The notes beneath the pieces are model-generated. The model was not told the DNA's origin. It saw nothing but the letters and a program-made list of their open reading frames with translations, and did no database searches. 64,000 nt of DNA, taken from contig JAKAQR010000009.1 in the NCBI GenBank assembly GCA_021819725.1, positions 56,753 through 120,752 of the forward strand. Reading direction: 5' to 3'. A program made the translations under genes and the position numbers. Of the stretch, positions 26,471 through 35,100 are shown one piece after another (the stretch's first letter is position 1; each line of letters begins with the position of its first letter). The DNA comes from Actinomycetes bacterium (GTDB lineage Bacteria; Actinomycetota; Acidimicrobiia; Acidimicrobiales; Acidimicrobiaceae).

Positions 26471-27316
26471 ATGAACTTATCGATGTCACGCCGCAGCGAC
26501 TATTGCGTACGAGCAGCGCTCTATCTCGCAAGGACTGCGGAGCGCACCGAGGCGACAAAGGTCAAAGAGATCGTGGCAGAGATGGGGATACCCGCCAGCT
26601 TTGCCTCTCAGATCCTCGCCGACTTGGTGCGCACCGACGTCGCAACGTCCAAACCTGGACGCGACGGCGGTTATCGGCTAAAACGGGATCCCGAATCGAT
26701 CACCCTCCTCGAGCTCGTCGAGGCTGGTGAAGGTCCGCTTCGCGCCGATCACTGCGCGCTTGGCAATGGACCCTGTCGATGGGACACCGTCTGTCCACTG
26801 CACACCAGCTGGCAGTCGACCGTCGCCGCCGTACGCGAACAGCTCACCACGATCACCCTCGCCGCCATTGTTGAGGAGGATATCCGTCTTGAAGGCAAGC
26901 ACGAGGAACCCGTCGATGGTCACCGTTTCTTCCATAGCATCGAAGCGGAGGACTCTAGCTTTGTCGAACTACCACTTCCTAGGGTCGAAGAGTCGCTTGG
27001 ACACCTTCGCGACCAGCAACTCCTCGAGGAACTACGCGACCCGCTCCACAGTATTGAAACCATCGGCACTACGAACCTCGCAATGGCCTATCTCCTCGAA
27101 GGAGGAAGGCGGCTTATCCTTGAGCTGATCAGCTCTGGTGAAGAGACCATACGCCTTGAGCTCAACCTCGAGCCCATCGCGATCGACCCCCAGCGAGTGG
27201 AACTCAAAGGGCACGCCATGATCCGTACCAATAGATCGATCGATCCTGCTCCACTGGTCCGCCTCATCCTCAACAGAACCGCTCGGCTCCTTGAGACCGT
27301 AGCGGCCCAGCACTGA
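26471..27316 (+). CDS. Rrf2-family Fe-S regulator with long C-terminal extension
   Basis: Residues 1-130 are an Rrf2 repressor: winged helix (SRRSDYCVRAALYLA, PASFASQILADLVR, GRDGGYRL) and a cluster site Cys95-X6-Cys102-X5-Cys108, as in IscR and NsrR but with one extra residue in the first gap. Family members normally stop near 150 residues. This one continues to 281 with an extra, beta-rich domain of unknown type. It diverges from the polyferredoxin operon and probably controls it in response to NO, oxygen or cluster status. Start ATG 26471 has GAGGGT 11 bases upstream; an ATG four codons later is also possible. Confidence 0.85.
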   Translation: MNLSMSRRSDYCVRAALYLARTAERTEATKVKEIVAEMGIPASFASQILADLVRTDVATSKPGRDGGYRLKRDPESITLLELVEAGEGPLRADHCALGNGPCRWDTVCPLHTSWQSTVAAVREQLTTITLAAIVEEDIRLEGKHEEPVDGHRFFHSIEAEDSSFVELPLPRVEESLGHLRDQQLLEELRDPLHSIETIGTTNLAMAYLLEGGRRLILELISSGEETIRLELNLEPIAIDPQRVELKGHAMIRTNRSIDPAPLVRLILNRTARLLETVAAQH

Positions 27317-27361
27317 CGCTCCGGGGAACGATTCACCGAGTCCTCGCGTTAGCACTCACAT

Positions 27362-28717
27362 ATGACCTGTGCTCTTTGGCTGCGTGGCGATCTCCGACTC
27401 TCTGATCACGCTGGTTTTGCGTTGATGTCGGAGCAGACCAAGCCCTGGGTCGCGTTCTTCAACCTGGACCCGTCGCTTGCTGACGCGCTGACACCCCATA
27501 AGCGTGCGTACCTCATGTCGGCACTGGCAGACCTCGACGAACGCCTCAGCGCAGGACTAAGTCTGCTCTCCGTTGACCCCGTAACGACACTGCCGGGGCT
27601 CCTTGCAACGCACGGCATCGACACCGTCTACACCCATGGTTCAGTCGGTCCTGGCATGCGACGCCGGCTCAACCGTGCCGCAAAGGCCTTTCGCAACCAA
27701 GGCATCACCTTGGAGGCTCTCGATACCGCCTACGCCGTGCCCCCTGGCACCCTACGAGTGCAGGGCCCATCAGCCGCCAACACGTCAACGGTGCAGGGTT
27801 ATCGTGTCTATACCCCCTTCTATCGAGCCTGGCGTCCGTTGGCGCTTGAAACCGAACCCATCGAAACTCCCTCTATCCTCGCCCCCGAGCGGCTCGCTCG
27901 CGACTTTACACTCGGCACACCCGACGAGGCTGGGGGTGAACGTGTCGCTCATGCAGATCTCGAGCGTTTTCTCCGTGAACGACGCGCCCGCTATCGATCT
28001 GATCGAGACTTTCCCGATCGGGCGGCCACCTCGGCCTTAAGCACGCACCTCCACTTTGGCACCCTGCATCCACGTACTGTTATCGCCTCCCTGGGGCCAG
28101 ATGATGAGAAGTTCCTCGCCGAACTCGCCTGGAGGGAGTTCTACGCCGATGTGCTCCACCACCACCCAACCGCCACGACGACAGAACTCGACCCTCGTTT
28201 CCGATCGATGCAATGGAGACAGGATGGCGACGAACCTGAGCTCCTGGCGGCCTGGAAACAGGGGCGAACCGGCTATCCACTGGTCGATGCGGGAATGCGG
28301 GAGCTACGCGCAACCCATCTGATGCATAACCGTGTCCGCATGGTCACCGCATCCTTCTTGATCAAGGACCTGCACTTTGACTGGCGTATCGGTGCCCAGT
28401 ACTTTGAGGAACAACTCCTCGACGGCGATCTCGCCTCTAACCGGATGAACTGGCAATGGGTCGCCGGCACGGGGACTGATGCTGCCCCGTATTTTCGTGT
28501 CTTCAATCCGATACTGCAATCGAAAAAGTTTGACCCCGATGGTAACTACATCAGACGATGGGTGCCAGAGCTGGCTGGACTCAGTGCAGACGCGATCCAC
28601 GCTCCGTTCGAGCATCTCGATCCGACAAGTATCGGCTACGTCACCCCAATCGTTGACCATCGCATCGAGCGCCAAATCACCTTGGCGCGCTATGAGGCAG
28701 CGAAACGATCGGACTGA
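27362..28717 (+). CDS. phr: Deoxyribodipyrimidine photolyase
   Basis: Blue-light enzyme that splits cyclobutane pyrimidine dimers using FAD and an antenna cofactor. Visible: N-terminal LWLRGDLRLSDH, the FAD-binding region TGYPLVDAGMREL, HNRVRMVTASFLIKDL, and WQWVAGTGTDAAPYFRVFNP. The 451-residue length fits class I CPD photolyases. It follows the Rrf2 gene by 45 bases but has no obvious functional tie to it. A class I photolyase with another lesion preference or a cryptochrome is less likely given the complete motifs. Confidence 0.95.
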   Translation: MTCALWLRGDLRLSDHAGFALMSEQTKPWVAFFNLDPSLADALTPHKRAYLMSALADLDERLSAGLSLLSVDPVTTLPGLLATHGIDTVYTHGSVGPGMRRRLNRAAKAFRNQGITLEALDTAYAVPPGTLRVQGPSAANTSTVQGYRVYTPFYRAWRPLALETEPIETPSILAPERLARDFTLGTPDEAGGERVAHADLERFLRERRARYRSDRDFPDRAATSALSTHLHFGTLHPRTVIASLGPDDEKFLAELAWREFYADVLHHHPTATTTELDPRFRSMQWRQDGDEPELLAAWKQGRTGYPLVDAGMRELRATHLMHNRVRMVTASFLIKDLHFDWRIGAQYFEEQLLDGDLASNRMNWQWVAGTGTDAAPYFRVFNPILQSKKFDPDGNYIRRWVPELAGLSADAIHAPFEHLDPTSIGYVTPIVDHRIERQITLARYEAAKRSD

Positions 28718-28774
28718 CCCAACTCGCCACGACGAATGCATCCAGGCAAGAACCTGAATGCCACACCACTAATT

Positions 28775-28797
28775 TAGTAAGCATATATACTATCTGC
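28775..28797 (+). promoter_or_regulatory. Possible leaderless promoter with inverted repeat
   Basis: TATACT at 28786-28791 is a strong -10 element ending only 6 bases before the ATG at 28798. No ribosome site lies between, so transcription should begin at or next to the start codon, giving a leaderless mRNA. An inverted repeat TAGTA-N8-TACTA (28775-28792) overlaps this -10 and may bind the MarR protein encoded at the end of the operon. Confidence 0.5.
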
Positions 28798-29223
28798 ATG
28801 ATTGAGATCACTCGCGCAAGCGCCAACTCGAAGGCACAACCCTCAGCCATCTTCGCCCGTTGGGCAGACCATGCAACCTGGTCAGAATGGGACACCGATA
28901 CCGAGTGGGTGCGTCTCATGGGTCCAGTGGCGACGGGGACCCGTGGGGTGATGAAGTCAAAAGGGGCACCCAAGATCAAGTTCTTCATCAGCGCCTGTGT
29001 TCCTGATCGTGAATATGCTGACACGACGAAGCTCTTTGGTGCAACGCTTGTCTTCGCCCACTGGGTTCAACCCAATGCGGACGGTGGTGGCTCTCGACTC
29101 GACGTCGCTGTCAACATCGAGGGACCATTCGCCTTTGTGTGGGCAAGGATCTTGGGTCGAGGATTCAAGAGGTCGGTAGGGGCAAGCCTTGACCGGCTCG
29201 TAGCGCTCGTCGAGGCGCCATGA
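28798..29223 (+). CDS. SRPBCC (START-like) domain protein
   Basis: A 141-residue protein of the polyketide-cyclase/ligand-binding SRPBCC fold: N-terminal EITRASANSKAQPSAIFARWADHATWSEWD and C-terminal amphipathic helix GFKRSVGASLDRLVALVE. Its ligand is unknown. It ends in an ATGA overlap with the EVE-domain gene, and a MarR regulator follows. No ribosome site precedes the start; see the promoter entry for the leaderless explanation. Confidence 0.8.
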   Translation: MIEITRASANSKAQPSAIFARWADHATWSEWDTDTEWVRLMGPVATGTRGVMKSKGAPKIKFFISACVPDREYADTTKLFGATLVFAHWVQPNADGGGSRLDVAVNIEGPFAFVWARILGRGFKRSVGASLDRLVALVEAP

Positions 29224-29630
29224 ACGCCTGGCTCGGAGTCGTCTCCGCCGAGCATGTGCGCCGGGGCGTAGGCGCTGGCATCGCTCAGATCGGACATGGC
29301 AAGCGTGCGGGGCTCGCGAGGATGGCTGAAGGTGACATTCTGGTGTACTATTCGCCAACCGAGCGTCTGGGCGATCAGGTAAAGCTGCAGCACTTCACCG
29401 CTCTCGGTACGGTCAGTGACAGCGAGATCTGGCAAGCCGATGAGGGCGACTTCAAACCCTATCGTCGCCGCATACGGTACGAGTCCATACGTCCACTCCC
29501 CCTCCGAGAGGTCAGCTCGCTACTCGATCTAACCGCGGATGCCCATTGGGGCTACCAGCTCCGCCGTGGTCTCATCCCACTCACACCGCACGACCGCGAG
29601 CTCCTCTGGCAACGGATGGTGCTCAGTTGA
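29220..29630 (+). CDS. EVE-domain protein (UPF0310 type)
   Basis: A 136-residue protein of the EVE/PUA-like family: WLGVVSAEHVRRGV, MAEGDILVYYSPTERLGD, LGTVSDSEIWQ, and the C-terminal WGYQLRRGLIPL. EVE domains bind modified bases in DNA or RNA. Stand-alone forms are common and often of unknown role. It overlaps the SRPBCC gene by an ATGA and precedes a MarR gene by 12 bases. The YTH/EVE link to modified DNA is interesting given the methyltransferase island in the same window, but they are 20 kb apart. Confidence 0.85.
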   Translation: MNAWLGVVSAEHVRRGVGAGIAQIGHGKRAGLARMAEGDILVYYSPTERLGDQVKLQHFTALGTVSDSEIWQADEGDFKPYRRRIRYESIRPLPLREVSSLLDLTADAHWGYQLRRGLIPLTPHDRELLWQRMVLS

Positions 29631-29642
29631 CGGGAACGAATC

Positions 29643-30149
29643 ATGGGCGATAACACCCTGCAAAAGCGAAGGCTAGCGAGCAACTTCTCAACTGATCAAG
29701 AGAGTCCAGGCCTTGGACTCTGGCGAGTCAGCAACCGTTGGCAAGCCCACCAGCGACGCGCTCTTGTGCCCTTTGGTCTGACCCATGTCCAATTCGTCCT
29801 CCTCGCATCCCTCGTATGGCTGGAGGGAACTGAGCCCGTTACTCAAAACGAACTTGCCCGATTTGCTCACGTCGATCCGATGATGACCTCTCAGGTCCTT
29901 CGCGCGTTAGAGGATAAGGGGATGTTGCGCCGCGAGCATCATCCAAGTGATGCAAGGGCCAGAGCGCTGGTCGCCACACCGGAGGGAGTCGCAGTAGCGA
30001 ACCGTGCCAATCGTGCGGTCGAGGAGGCCGATGCCGCCTTCTTCGCACCGCTCACCATCGACGAACGCGCCTTATTCTCGCAGCTGCTCGCACGCCTCAG
30101 TGAAGAGGTACCGCCACGCGAACCCGAGACAGGAACCCAACGCCACTGA
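29643..30149 (+). CDS. MarR-family transcriptional regulator
   Basis: A 168-residue dimeric winged-helix regulator. Visible: LTHVQFVLLASLVWL, the recognition region NELARFAHVDPMMTSQVLRALEDKGMLRREHHPSDARARALVATPEG (wing DAR-ARAL), and a C-terminal dimer helix. It is the last gene of the SRPBCC-EVE-MarR set and is a plausible autoregulator through the inverted repeat at 28775-28792. The ligand is unknown. Confidence 0.9.
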   Translation: MGDNTLQKRRLASNFSTDQESPGLGLWRVSNRWQAHQRRALVPFGLTHVQFVLLASLVWLEGTEPVTQNELARFAHVDPMMTSQVLRALEDKGMLRREHHPSDARARALVATPEGVAVANRANRAVEEADAAFFAPLTIDERALFSQLLARLSEEVPPREPETGTQRH

Positions 30150-30177
30150 CAGTCGTCCGCACCCTCCTCCTCAAGGA

Positions 30178-30200
30178 GCGTTGGGTGATCACCCAAACGC
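30178..30200. terminator. Hairpin between marR and holA
   Basis: GCGT-TGGGTGA (30178-30188) pairs with TCACCCA-ACGC (to 30200), with one bulged A. It lies between converging genes ending at 30149 and 30223 and could terminate both. It has no T-run. Confidence 0.45.
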
Positions 30201-30222
30201 CAAACCATCGCAGAGGTGTCAC

Positions 30223-31197
30223 TCACGCCCCGACAAAGAGACGGGCGATGCGTGCAACGAGCAGTTCAAGAACGGTATCGGGATCGAGCATGGATGCACC
30301 GCGCAGATCCCGTGCCGCATCGGCGAGCCAACCAACGATCAATCCGACTGATCGGTAGTTGAGACGTCGTGCAGCGGCCAGCATGTTGCGCAGGGCAAAG
30401 TCGGGCGGCTTGCGTGCACCTACCGAGTCAAGGGCCGCCTTGGCCTGCTCAATACTGCGGACCCCCGGCGACACCAACACCGCGATGTCGAGATAGCGAC
30501 GCTGTAGCACCGTGATGAGAAGCTGTGGGGCTTTCTCTGCGGCGAGGAGCCGCTCCAGCGTACCCATCGCCTTGGCGACATCACCACGTTCGATCGCGTC
30601 CGTCAAGTTCCAGAGTGGGACCTCTCGTGCCTGACCGAGATAGGGGCGAACGTCCTCAACATCAAAGCTCACGTTGCCACGCTGAAGCCCTGCCAGCACC
30701 TGGGCCAGCGGATTGACCTGGGAAAGGTCAACACCCGCGTGTTCGGTGACGAGCGCAAGTGCCTGGTTCGTTAAACGAACGCCAGCAGCCTGGAAAACGG
30801 AACCGATGAAGCTGCGTCGTTCGGCCTCCTTCGTGACGGAGAGCTCCACCTTCTCGATCACTGGATCCTGCAGGCTGCTCAGAGCCTTCGGCAAGCGCTT
30901 GTCGGTGCTATAGAGCGTGACGATGTGCTCCTTGGCCATCGAGGCAAAGCCTTCCGCAAGGAAGGGCGCGTCCTCAGCCTTGACGACCTCGAAGGAGCGA
31001 ACGAGGATCCGAAACCGGTTGACGAACATCGGCACCTGCGAGAGCATACCGACAAGATCAGCGATCTCATCTTCGCGCAAATCAAAGACCCGCAGTTCCT
31101 CACTGGCGGGATCAAAAGAGTTCATCTCCTGGACGATACGCTCCTCGAGAACGATCGGGTCGGCCGCGACCACCAGAGCTATCGTGCGCGCCGCCAT
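30223..31197 (-). CDS. holA: DNA polymerase III delta subunit
   Basis: Clamp-loader subunit that opens the sliding clamp. A 324-residue protein with the HolA layout: N-terminal ATPase-like domain (LVVAADPIVLEERIVQEM, FDLREDEIADLVGMLSQVPMFVNRFRILVRS), lid, and C-terminal collar (LAGLQRGNVSFDVEDVRPYLG, LTDAIERGDVAKAMGTLERLL). It starts directly after the folP-like stop (TAG-ATG), so the two are coupled. Confidence 0.9.
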   Translation of the reverse strand: MAARTIALVVAADPIVLEERIVQEMNSFDPASEELRVFDLREDEIADLVGMLSQVPMFVNRFRILVRSFEVVKAEDAPFLAEGFASMAKEHIVTLYSTDKRLPKALSSLQDPVIEKVELSVTKEAERRSFIGSVFQAAGVRLTNQALALVTEHAGVDLSQVNPLAQVLAGLQRGNVSFDVEDVRPYLGQAREVPLWNLTDAIERGDVAKAMGTLERLLAAEKAPQLLITVLQRRYLDIAVLVSPGVRSIEQAKAALDSVGARKPPDFALRNMLAAARRLNYRSVGLIVGWLADAARDLRGASMLDPDTVLELLVARIARLFVGA

Positions 31198-32052
31198 CTA
31201 GGGCTCAAGCGCGGTCGCGAGGGCCCGATCCCCACGGAGCGCGGCGATCGCATCGAGGGCCTTAACGGTGCCAAGGACATCATGTACTCGAAAGATCGAT
31301 GCCCCCTGGATCATGGCAAAACTTGCCGCTGCGATCGATGCCAGGCGTCGTTGACCGATATCGAGGCCAAGCGCCTCTCCAAGGAAGCCCTTATTGGAGG
31401 CGGAGATTAAAACGGGGTAGCCTGTCTCTACAAGGTTGTAGGTTTGACCGAGGAGAGCGAGCGACTGCGTAGTCGTCTTGCCGAGATCGAACCCCGCGTC
31501 AATGACGATAGCGGCCGGATCGACACCGTCAGCGAGTGCCTGTTCGACCCGCCGATTCAGGAAATCACGCACATCCGTGACGAGATCGTCATAGATCGGG
31601 TTCGGATCGGGTACTCGAGGTTTGAGACGAATATGGGTAGCCACGACTCCCGCTCCATGGCGTGCGGCGACCCTCGTATACTCTCGATCGCCGAATCCGG
31701 AGATGTCATTGCCCAAATGGGCACCCGCCGTCAACACTGCATCGAGCACCTCCGATCTCCAGGTATCCACCGAGATCGCAATGTCAAGCCTGCGAGCTAT
31801 GGCCTCGACCGCTGGCACCACCCGCTCAAGCTCTGCCTCAAGGGTGATCTCCTCACCAGGGCCTGCCTTCACGCCACCGATGTCGAGAATATCGGCGCCC
31901 GCAGCGACAAGGCTATCAGCCTTGTCGAGAAAAAGATCAAAGTCAAAGTAGCTACCCTTGTCATAGAAGGAGTCGGTCGTTCGATTCAAGATACCCATGA
32001 CGATCGGTCGAGCTAGATCAAGAGAACGATCCTTGAGGCGCAAGCGGTCCAA
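31198..32052 (-). CDS. Dihydropteroate synthase homologue, FolP2 type
   Basis: TIM-barrel protein of the folate-enzyme family: MGILNRTTDSFYDKG, DIGGVKAGPGE, SVDTWRSEV, IDAGFDLGKTT, SASNKGFLGE, FRVHDV. The NRTxDSF and GGVKAGPG forms follow mycobacterial FolP2, which does not substitute for true FolP1, rather than the NVTPDSF of classical enzymes. Pterin binding is likely; synthase activity is not assured. The start is set at TTG 32052 with AAGAGG about 6 bases upstream, 10 bases after the thioredoxin stop; starts at 32112 or 32118 would overlap that gene. It is coupled to holA. Confidence 0.82.
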   Translation of the reverse strand: MDRLRLKDRSLDLARPIVMGILNRTTDSFYDKGSYFDFDLFLDKADSLVAAGADILDIGGVKAGPGEEITLEAELERVVPAVEAIARRLDIAISVDTWRSEVLDAVLTAGAHLGNDISGFGDREYTRVAARHGAGVVATHIRLKPRVPDPNPIYDDLVTDVRDFLNRRVEQALADGVDPAAIVIDAGFDLGKTTTQSLALLGQTYNLVETGYPVLISASNKGFLGEALGLDIGQRRLASIAAASFAMIQGASIFRVHDVLGTVKALDAIAALRGDRALATALEP

Positions 32053-32062
32053 CAGGGACCTC

Positions 32063-32776
32063 TTAGAAGAGTCGAGAGGTAAAACGCCGCCGGTACTGGC
32101 CGATCCTGGCATCACCATCGGGTAGCAAATTGAGCAGATCCAAGAAGCGTTGACGCGCATCCTCATCGTCCTTAACCGCCTCGAGGAGCTCATCGAGCTG
32201 TTGGGTGATCTCGTCCTCGCTCAGCCCAGCGTCGCCCTCCTTGGCCAGTCTGATCTTGGCCTTGAGCTTTGCGATCTCCGGGGTCTCTGGGAAGCGAGCG
32301 AGAATGACCTCCGCCTCATCGAGCTCCCCTCGATCAGCCAAGAGCTTGGCGAGTAAAAACCCGGCGACCTCATTGGCTGGTTCAAGCTCAAGTGCTTGCT
32401 TCAGCGCTGGCTCGTTCCCCTCCTCGATCAAAACATCGACCACCGTCTTGGCCGGTGCAAGCTTGGCAACAAACTCGCGAACAGCAGACTCTGGGTAGGC
32501 ACCCACAAAGCTATCGACAATCTTGCCATCCTTGATCGCAAAGACGGCGGGGATCCCTTGCACCTTGAATGCTTGGGCAGAGGCAGGGTTATCGTCGACG
32601 TTGATCTTGACGAGCTCAACCTTGCCATCGGTCTCAGCCACCACCTTCTCGATGATCGGGCTCAGGGTTCTACACGGTCCACACCAGGGTGCCCAGAGAT
32701 CGACCACTACCGGTCGATCCTTGGAGGCCTCAATCACATCCTGCTCAAAGGTAGCATCAGTTACGTCCATAGCCAT
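32063..32776 (-). CDS. Thioredoxin-TPR protein (CnoX/YbbN type)
   Basis: A 237-residue protein: thioredoxin domain at residues 1-110 with the complete active site WAPWCGPC and the cis-proline in GIPAVFAI, followed by TPR-like helices. E. coli CnoX protects proteins from chlorination and hands them to chaperones; actinobacterial forms keep both active cysteines. The start ATG 32776 (MAMDVTDATF) follows family alignment. A TTG at 32806 has a better ribosome site (GGGAGG) and is possible. It leads the trx-folP-holA set and diverges from the phosphotransferase gene. Confidence 0.88.
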   Translation of the reverse strand: MAMDVTDATFEQDVIEASKDRPVVVDLWAPWCGPCRTLSPIIEKVVAETDGKVELVKINVDDNPASAQAFKVQGIPAVFAIKDGKIVDSFVGAYPESAVREFVAKLAPAKTVVDVLIEEGNEPALKQALELEPANEVAGFLLAKLLADRGELDEAEVILARFPETPEIAKLKAKIRLAKEGDAGLSEDEITQQLDELLEAVKDDEDARQRFLDLLNLLPDGDARIGQYRRRFTSRLF

Positions 32777-32850
32777 GGATTCTATTCGGAATGCAACGGC
32801 TCTCAAGGTCATGACCTCCCGGAAGGAGCAGAATCGGGTACCATGAGACC

Positions 32851-33873
32851 ATGGCCGCATATGACAGTCCCCTCCCGGGCGATGCACAGGAGTGGATCCG
32901 ACAGACCACAAACCTCACAGGCCACCTTGAGGCCCAACTGTGCCCGGGGGGACGCTCCAATCTCACCTACCGCGTGCAAGATGCCAATGGGCATGCAATT
33001 ATTGTGCGGCGTCCCCCACAAGGGATGGTACTGCCCACCGCCCACGATATGGCGAGGGAGTTCCGTTTCCTCTCGGCTCTGGCTCCACTCGGCTTTCCAG
33101 TCCCGACACCTATCGCCTTCTGTGACGACTCTTCCTTGCTTGGCGCACCCTTCTACCTGATGAGCGAGGCCCAAGGGTTGATCCTTCGCAACGAGGAGAG
33201 CGCACAACACCTCACGGTTGCGACCCGAGCAGCGATTGGACCAAACCTGATAGCCACCCTTGCACTGCTGCACTCCTATGATCCAGCGGCACTGGGGCCG
33301 GCAGGAGGGGGCGATCCCCGGGAGTATCTCGCGCGCCAGCTCAACCGGTGGCTCCGACAAGTCACGAAGGTCACCACCTTCGCCCACAGTGTGACAGAGA
33401 CAGTGACCCGAGTAGGCGACGAGCTCCTCCAACAGATGCCAGCGACCACCCAGATCGGTATCGTTCATGGCGACTATCGACTCGATAACGTCGTGGTCAA
33501 CCCCGATGGGACCGTACAGGCCGTGCTTGATTGGGAAATTGCCTCCATCGGCGACCCGCTCGCCGACATCGGTATCTTTGGGGTCTACTGGATGGACTCC
33601 GACGACACTCGCCTCAACGGTATCAACAGTGCTACCAAGCTTGAGGGTTTCGCCTCGAGGGCGGAGCTCTACGCGCTCTATGGGGAGCTTCGACGGATTG
33701 ATCCCGCGCGTATCAGCTACTATCAACACTTTGGGAGCTGGAAGCTGGCCTGCATCCTCATCGGCGTCGTTGAGCGTTACCGCATGGGTGCCACAGGAGG
33801 TGACAGTTCAAGTGTCGACGACTACCCAGCACTCATCGAGGAACTGCTTGGGGCGGCCCAGCTCAGCCGATGA
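32851..33873 (+). CDS. APH-family phosphotransferase (ACAD10 type)
   Basis: Protein-kinase-fold enzyme of 340 residues. Visible: GGRSNLTYRV nucleotide loop, IIVRRPP lysine-equivalent region, catalytic HGDYRLDNVV and metal site LDWEIASIGDPLAD. These match the ACAD10/fadE36-type phosphotransferases, which phosphorylate hydroxy acids or hydroxyacyl-CoA for degradation, rather than antibiotic-resistance kinases. No acyl-CoA dehydrogenase gene adjoins it, so the substrate is uncertain. It diverges from the thioredoxin gene. Confidence 0.85.
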   Translation: MAAYDSPLPGDAQEWIRQTTNLTGHLEAQLCPGGRSNLTYRVQDANGHAIIVRRPPQGMVLPTAHDMAREFRFLSALAPLGFPVPTPIAFCDDSSLLGAPFYLMSEAQGLILRNEESAQHLTVATRAAIGPNLIATLALLHSYDPAALGPAGGGDPREYLARQLNRWLRQVTKVTTFAHSVTETVTRVGDELLQQMPATTQIGIVHGDYRLDNVVVNPDGTVQAVLDWEIASIGDPLADIGIFGVYWMDSDDTRLNGINSATKLEGFASRAELYALYGELRRIDPARISYYQHFGSWKLACILIGVVERYRMGATGGDSSSVDDYPALIEELLGAAQLSR

Positions 33874-34031
33874 TCGACGAAACCCAGCTCCCGCAGGACT
33901 TCGCTACCGCCAAAAGCGCACCAGCGAGGTACTGGTGGTTCGCCACTTGACACTTCGTCATCGACGCCCACTTTCATCTTGGTGCGCTTCTCCTTAGCGA
34001 GCCAGACGGACCTCTCGGTGCCATACGCCGT

Positions 34032-34886
34032 TCAGTGCATCGGGATCCAGCTAACGTCGCGGTCTGCGGATGAGCGTGGTCGCCTGGTGCGGCCAACCAC
34101 ATTTATTTGATAACGATTGGTGACATCTTCGTTCACGATCGTGATAGAGCCTCCCACCGTTCCCCCCGACCGACTCCAAAATACGACTCCGACCCGACGT
34201 GCCGACTCCAGCTCATCCACGTTCACGTCCTCCTCGATCAGACTCGTCTCCACAAGGGAGACGATTGTTGCAAGATCAACCTTGGTCTCCACTGACCATG
34301 ACTGTTGCGCGTGTCCATCACTGCCGCTACTACCACCACCGCGAGCCATCGTCACCTGTGGCGAGCGCATCAGTGCATCCAATTGCGGGAGCTCTAGCAT
34401 CTCGGGATGACGACGGCCGTCCCCGAGTTCCATCTCGACCATGCGCCGGCTCATTGTCCGCACCAACGATCTGGTCATCTCGCCCTCGGGGTAGAGAGTC
34501 ACATCCCATCCTCGGCCCAGCTCCAAGGAGGCGAATCGGAGCTGGATCGTTCCTTCCTCCAAAGGCATTTGTCGAAAGTGCGGTAGTTTCGAACCAGTGA
34601 TCTCTCCCATTCCTTCTCGCTGAAGTACAGATCGATACATCTCCGCAAGTTCTTGCACCCCCTGAGCAGAAAGGCAGGTCACCACGATGTGTTCCTCTTC
34701 ATCCTCTAAGCGCTGATAGCGCGAGAGCACCTCAAGAGCGTCATGGGGAAGCGGTAGTGGCACTCCCAGGTTGGGGACGGCCATGTAGCGGAGCGTCTCC
34801 TCACGCATCCCCCGGCCTCGCGCGCCAAACATCGCCTCGACTGCTGTAATAGGCACCAACTGCTCACTTGGACTACTGCGGCTCAT
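34032..34886 (-). CDS. Hypothetical protein downstream of leuS
   Basis: A 284-residue protein that I do not recognise. It is soluble, without signal peptide or membrane helix, and has a Gly/Ser-rich linker near residue 185 (ARGGGSSGSDGHAQQ) between two domains. The C-terminal part (VSLVETSLIEEDVNVDELESARRVGVVFW) is predicted alpha/beta. The ATG at 34886 is chosen for its AGGTGGGG ribosome site; the frame extends to 34946. It follows leuS by about 215 bases on the same strand. Confidence 0.7.
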   Translation of the reverse strand: MSRSSPSEQLVPITAVEAMFGARGRGMREETLRYMAVPNLGVPLPLPHDALEVLSRYQRLEDEEEHIVVTCLSAQGVQELAEMYRSVLQREGMGEITGSKLPHFRQMPLEEGTIQLRFASLELGRGWDVTLYPEGEMTRSLVRTMSRRMVEMELGDGRRHPEMLELPQLDALMRSPQVTMARGGGSSGSDGHAQQSWSVETKVDLATIVSLVETSLIEEDVNVDELESARRVGVVFWSRSGGTVGGSITIVNEDVTNRYQINVVGRTRRPRSSADRDVSWIPMH

Positions 34887-35100
34887 CGAATCCCCACCTT
34901 TCGCCGCCACCACCTTACCAGAGACAATTCTTACTGACAATACCATGTCACAATATTTCTTCTGCCTCAGTCTTCTCCCATGGTCGGTAGAATTGTTCGC
35001 CAGCTTGCTGGCGACACGAATTCACCGGAGGCCAGAGAACCTTGGTACCGAACCGCTCGCCGCTCCGTCCAGCTACGGTACCCTTCAGCCCACAGGGCGC

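Noticed and set aside
32851..33873. Aminoglycoside resistance kinase
   Set aside because: The HGDYRLDN and DWEIASIGDP motifs and sequence layout match ACAD10-type phosphotransferases instead.
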